A DNA stretch of 64,000 nucleotides from Planctomycetaceae bacterium (GTDB lineage: Bacteria; Planctomycetota; Phycisphaerae; UBA1845; UTPLA1). How positions within the stretch are numbered: the first letter of the stretch is position 1; each line of letters starts with the position of its first letter. The stretch lies in NCBI GenBank assembly GCA_006969385.1, contig CP030884.1, positions 2,666,001-2,730,000 of the forward strand. The letters run 5' to 3'. The notes below the pieces were generated by a model that worked only from the letters and a program-made list of their open reading frames with translations, had not been told where the DNA came from and ran no database searches. A program made the position numbers and the translations under genes. Shown here piece by piece: positions 62,585 to 64,000 of the stretch.

Positions 62585-63145
62585 ATTGATTTACCCCTAT
62601 CAAGAATGAGACTTACCGTCGTAAGCCATTCTCCTCCACGAAGCTATTTTACCCTTTCGATCGTGGCGGGTCGAGTAAATCGGCGTATTGCCGACCTCGC
62701 GACTCGCGATCAATTTGCCGGATTGGTCCGCCTGCGGTGTGGATTATCGCACGCTGTAGGCTTACAGCTCATTCCGAAATAGAGGCGGCTAATTGCATCG
62801 TAAAGCTGGATATTCGAGGCAAACGGAGTGGTTGCGTTAAGGTTCCCGACACGTTACCTCTGTAACGCCTCGGCAATCTGCGAATTTTATTTGCCCATCG
62901 CGCCGCTGTTTCGTAAATCTTAACTGTCCGCCCGAATCTCTCGGTGCCGGTCCATTAGGGATTCTGTAAAGAGGCCAGCCTTGCGACGTACGTTCCGTGC
63001 GTCCTACCAGTAACGATCGCGCCGCGACGTATGGATCGCGCGCACCTGCCGAAGCGCGGCGAAACGAATCGCTCCGCCTGCGAGCGCAGTTCGTGACGTC
63101 ATCACGCTTCCTTTACCGACTGGTTAGACAAAAGGATGGTCAACC
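62585..63145. other. Gene-free stretch before the DUF1800 gene
   Basis: About 560 bases. Only short inverted repeats such as CTTACCGTCGTAAG (near 62612) are visible. Promoters of both flanking divergent genes are presumably here, but none could be assigned with confidence. Confidence 0.5.
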
Positions 63146-64000
63146 ATGTTTGGCGACATGCGCAAATGGCGGCTTCTCACTTGTTTCACATGCATCGCGT
63201 TGGTAACCGGTTGCGGTATGGATGGCGGATGCGACGGCGGCATGGATCCGTTGGGGGGCATGAACGGTGGTGATGGTGGCGACGGCGGCGATAACGGTGG
63301 CGGTGGTGAACCGGTTCCGATATCGCAATCCTTAGCGCCGGCAGCCGACGCACTCAACGCGGACGACGCATATCACTTGCTGCGCCGCGCGGCGCTTACC
63401 GGCAAACCCGATGACGTGCAACGCGCCGTTACTGACGGGCTTACGGCAACGGTCGATCGCTTGATGACGCTCCGCGACGTTCCCACGGGTATTCTGGACT
63501 TAGCGGAATCATTCGAAGACGACATGCCCAAGCGCTGGTTGGTCGAATTGCTCGAAGGCCCCAACCCCTTGCACGAACGGATGACCATGTTCTGGCACGA
63601 CCGATTCGCCACGTCGCGCCGCGTGGTGGATGGCCGCGACGATCCGCTCGCCATCACGCACTTGGAAATGCTGCGCGAAAACGCGATGGGTAATTACCGC
63701 GTCTTTCTGCAGGAACTCACGCTCGATCCGCTGATGCTCGTCTGGCTCGACGGCGGCGACAGCCCCAAGGACAACCCCAACGAAAACTACACCCGCGAAT
63801 TTTGGGAACTCTTCACCCTCGGTCGCGACGTGCTTTACACCGAAGATGACATTAAAGAAGGTGCTCGCGCCTTTACCGGTACGCTCCTGATTCGCAACGA
63901 TAACGACCCATTGCGCCCCGTATTCGATCTCTTCAATCACGACGAAACGGATAAGAACATCTTTCCGGGCCGCGCCCAACCGGCGAACTACAACTTTGAG
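63146..64000 (+). CDS. DUF1800-family lipoprotein (5' part, runs off the window)
   Basis: An open frame from the ATG at 63146 (AAAGGA upstream) to the right edge, 285 codons. It starts with a basic tip and a hydrophobic stretch with a lipobox (LTCFTCIALVTGC, about Cys 23), then a Gly/Asp-rich linker (GGDGGDGGDNGGGGEP). From ~residue 57 it matches DUF1800: DDAYHLLRRAALTGKPDDVQ, MTMFWHDRFATS, LQELTLDPLMLVWLDGG and NENYTREFWELFTLGRDV followed by YTEDDIKEGARAFTG. DUF1800 proteins often lie next to DUF1501 genes in planctomycetes, which should follow beyond the window. Function is unknown. Confidence 0.9.
   Translation, partial: MFGDMRKWRLLTCFTCIALVTGCGMDGGCDGGMDPLGGMNGGDGGDGGDNGGGGEPVPISQSLAPAADALNADDAYHLLRRAALTGKPDDVQRAVTDGLTATVDRLMTLRDVPTGILDLAESFEDDMPKRWLVELLEGPNPLHERMTMFWHDRFATSRRVVDGRDDPLAITHLEMLRENAMGNYRVFLQELTLDPLMLVWLDGGDSPKDNPNENYTREFWELFTLGRDVLYTEDDIKEGARAFTGTLLIRNDNDPLRPVFDLFNHDETDKNIFPGRAQPANYNFE

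Overview
The window looks like the chromosome of a GC-rich planctomycete, most likely of the Phycisphaerae or a neighbouring class. The indications are secreted proteins built from six-cysteine repeats opening with GACC, C-terminal dockerin-like calcium repeats (GDxNxDG), PQQ-type beta-propeller proteins, CxxC...CPECG zinc ribbons on small membrane proteins, a DUF1800 lipoprotein at the right edge, and many short palindromic intergenic repeats. The lineage is inferred from gene style; no rRNA gene is present to confirm it.

Layout. 1-10 kb: a PQQ propeller membrane protein, a lipoprotein, a HAD phosphatase, a GT39-like membrane protein, a two-component system and a GAF/sigma-54 activator. 10-19 kb: an ECF sigma factor with a putative anti-sigma partner, endonuclease IV, M32 carboxypeptidase, a PA0069-type radical SAM gene split by a frameshift, a lipoprotein joining a tyrosine-phosphatase motif to a cytochrome c'-like domain, and an alginate-export-type porin. 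19-25 kb: three secreted dockerin-like proteins, two of them with cysteine-rich repeats. 24.9-25.8 kb: a two-domain QueD. 25.9-38.5 kb: a single-strand run of phage head and tail-adaptor genes related to phage Mu (terminase, DUF935 portal, gpI-type protease, gpT-type capsid, DUF1320, DUF1834), with no integrase, transposase, replication, lysis or recognisable tape-measure gene.

38.5-44.5 kb is gene-poor: a beta-propeller gene, a slipin gene, two tRNA or tRNA-like genes with odd stems, dispersed hairpin repeats, and a minus-strand promoter-small ORF-terminator unit. 44.5-54 kb holds an alcohol dehydrogenase, an ECF sigma/anti-sigma/acidic-protein operon, rpmB, a large membrane protein, an aminotransferase, pyrD and a methyltransferase. 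54.5-58.1 kb holds a small zinc-ribbon membrane protein followed by two tandem SPFH proteins. 58.4-64 kb holds a PQQ propeller, a zinc-ribbon membrane protein, a PPP-type phosphatase, a secreted trypsin-like protease with dockerin repeats and the start of a DUF1800 gene.

Most worth following: the stripped-down Mu-like capsid module beside queD, the composite three-hairpin element (three copies), the hairpin repeat family with compensatory changes, the phosphatase/cytochrome fusion, and the small transcription unit at 43.8-44.3 kb. Two genes carry single-base frameshifts next to short homopolymers, so base-level errors should be excluded before either is called a pseudogene.
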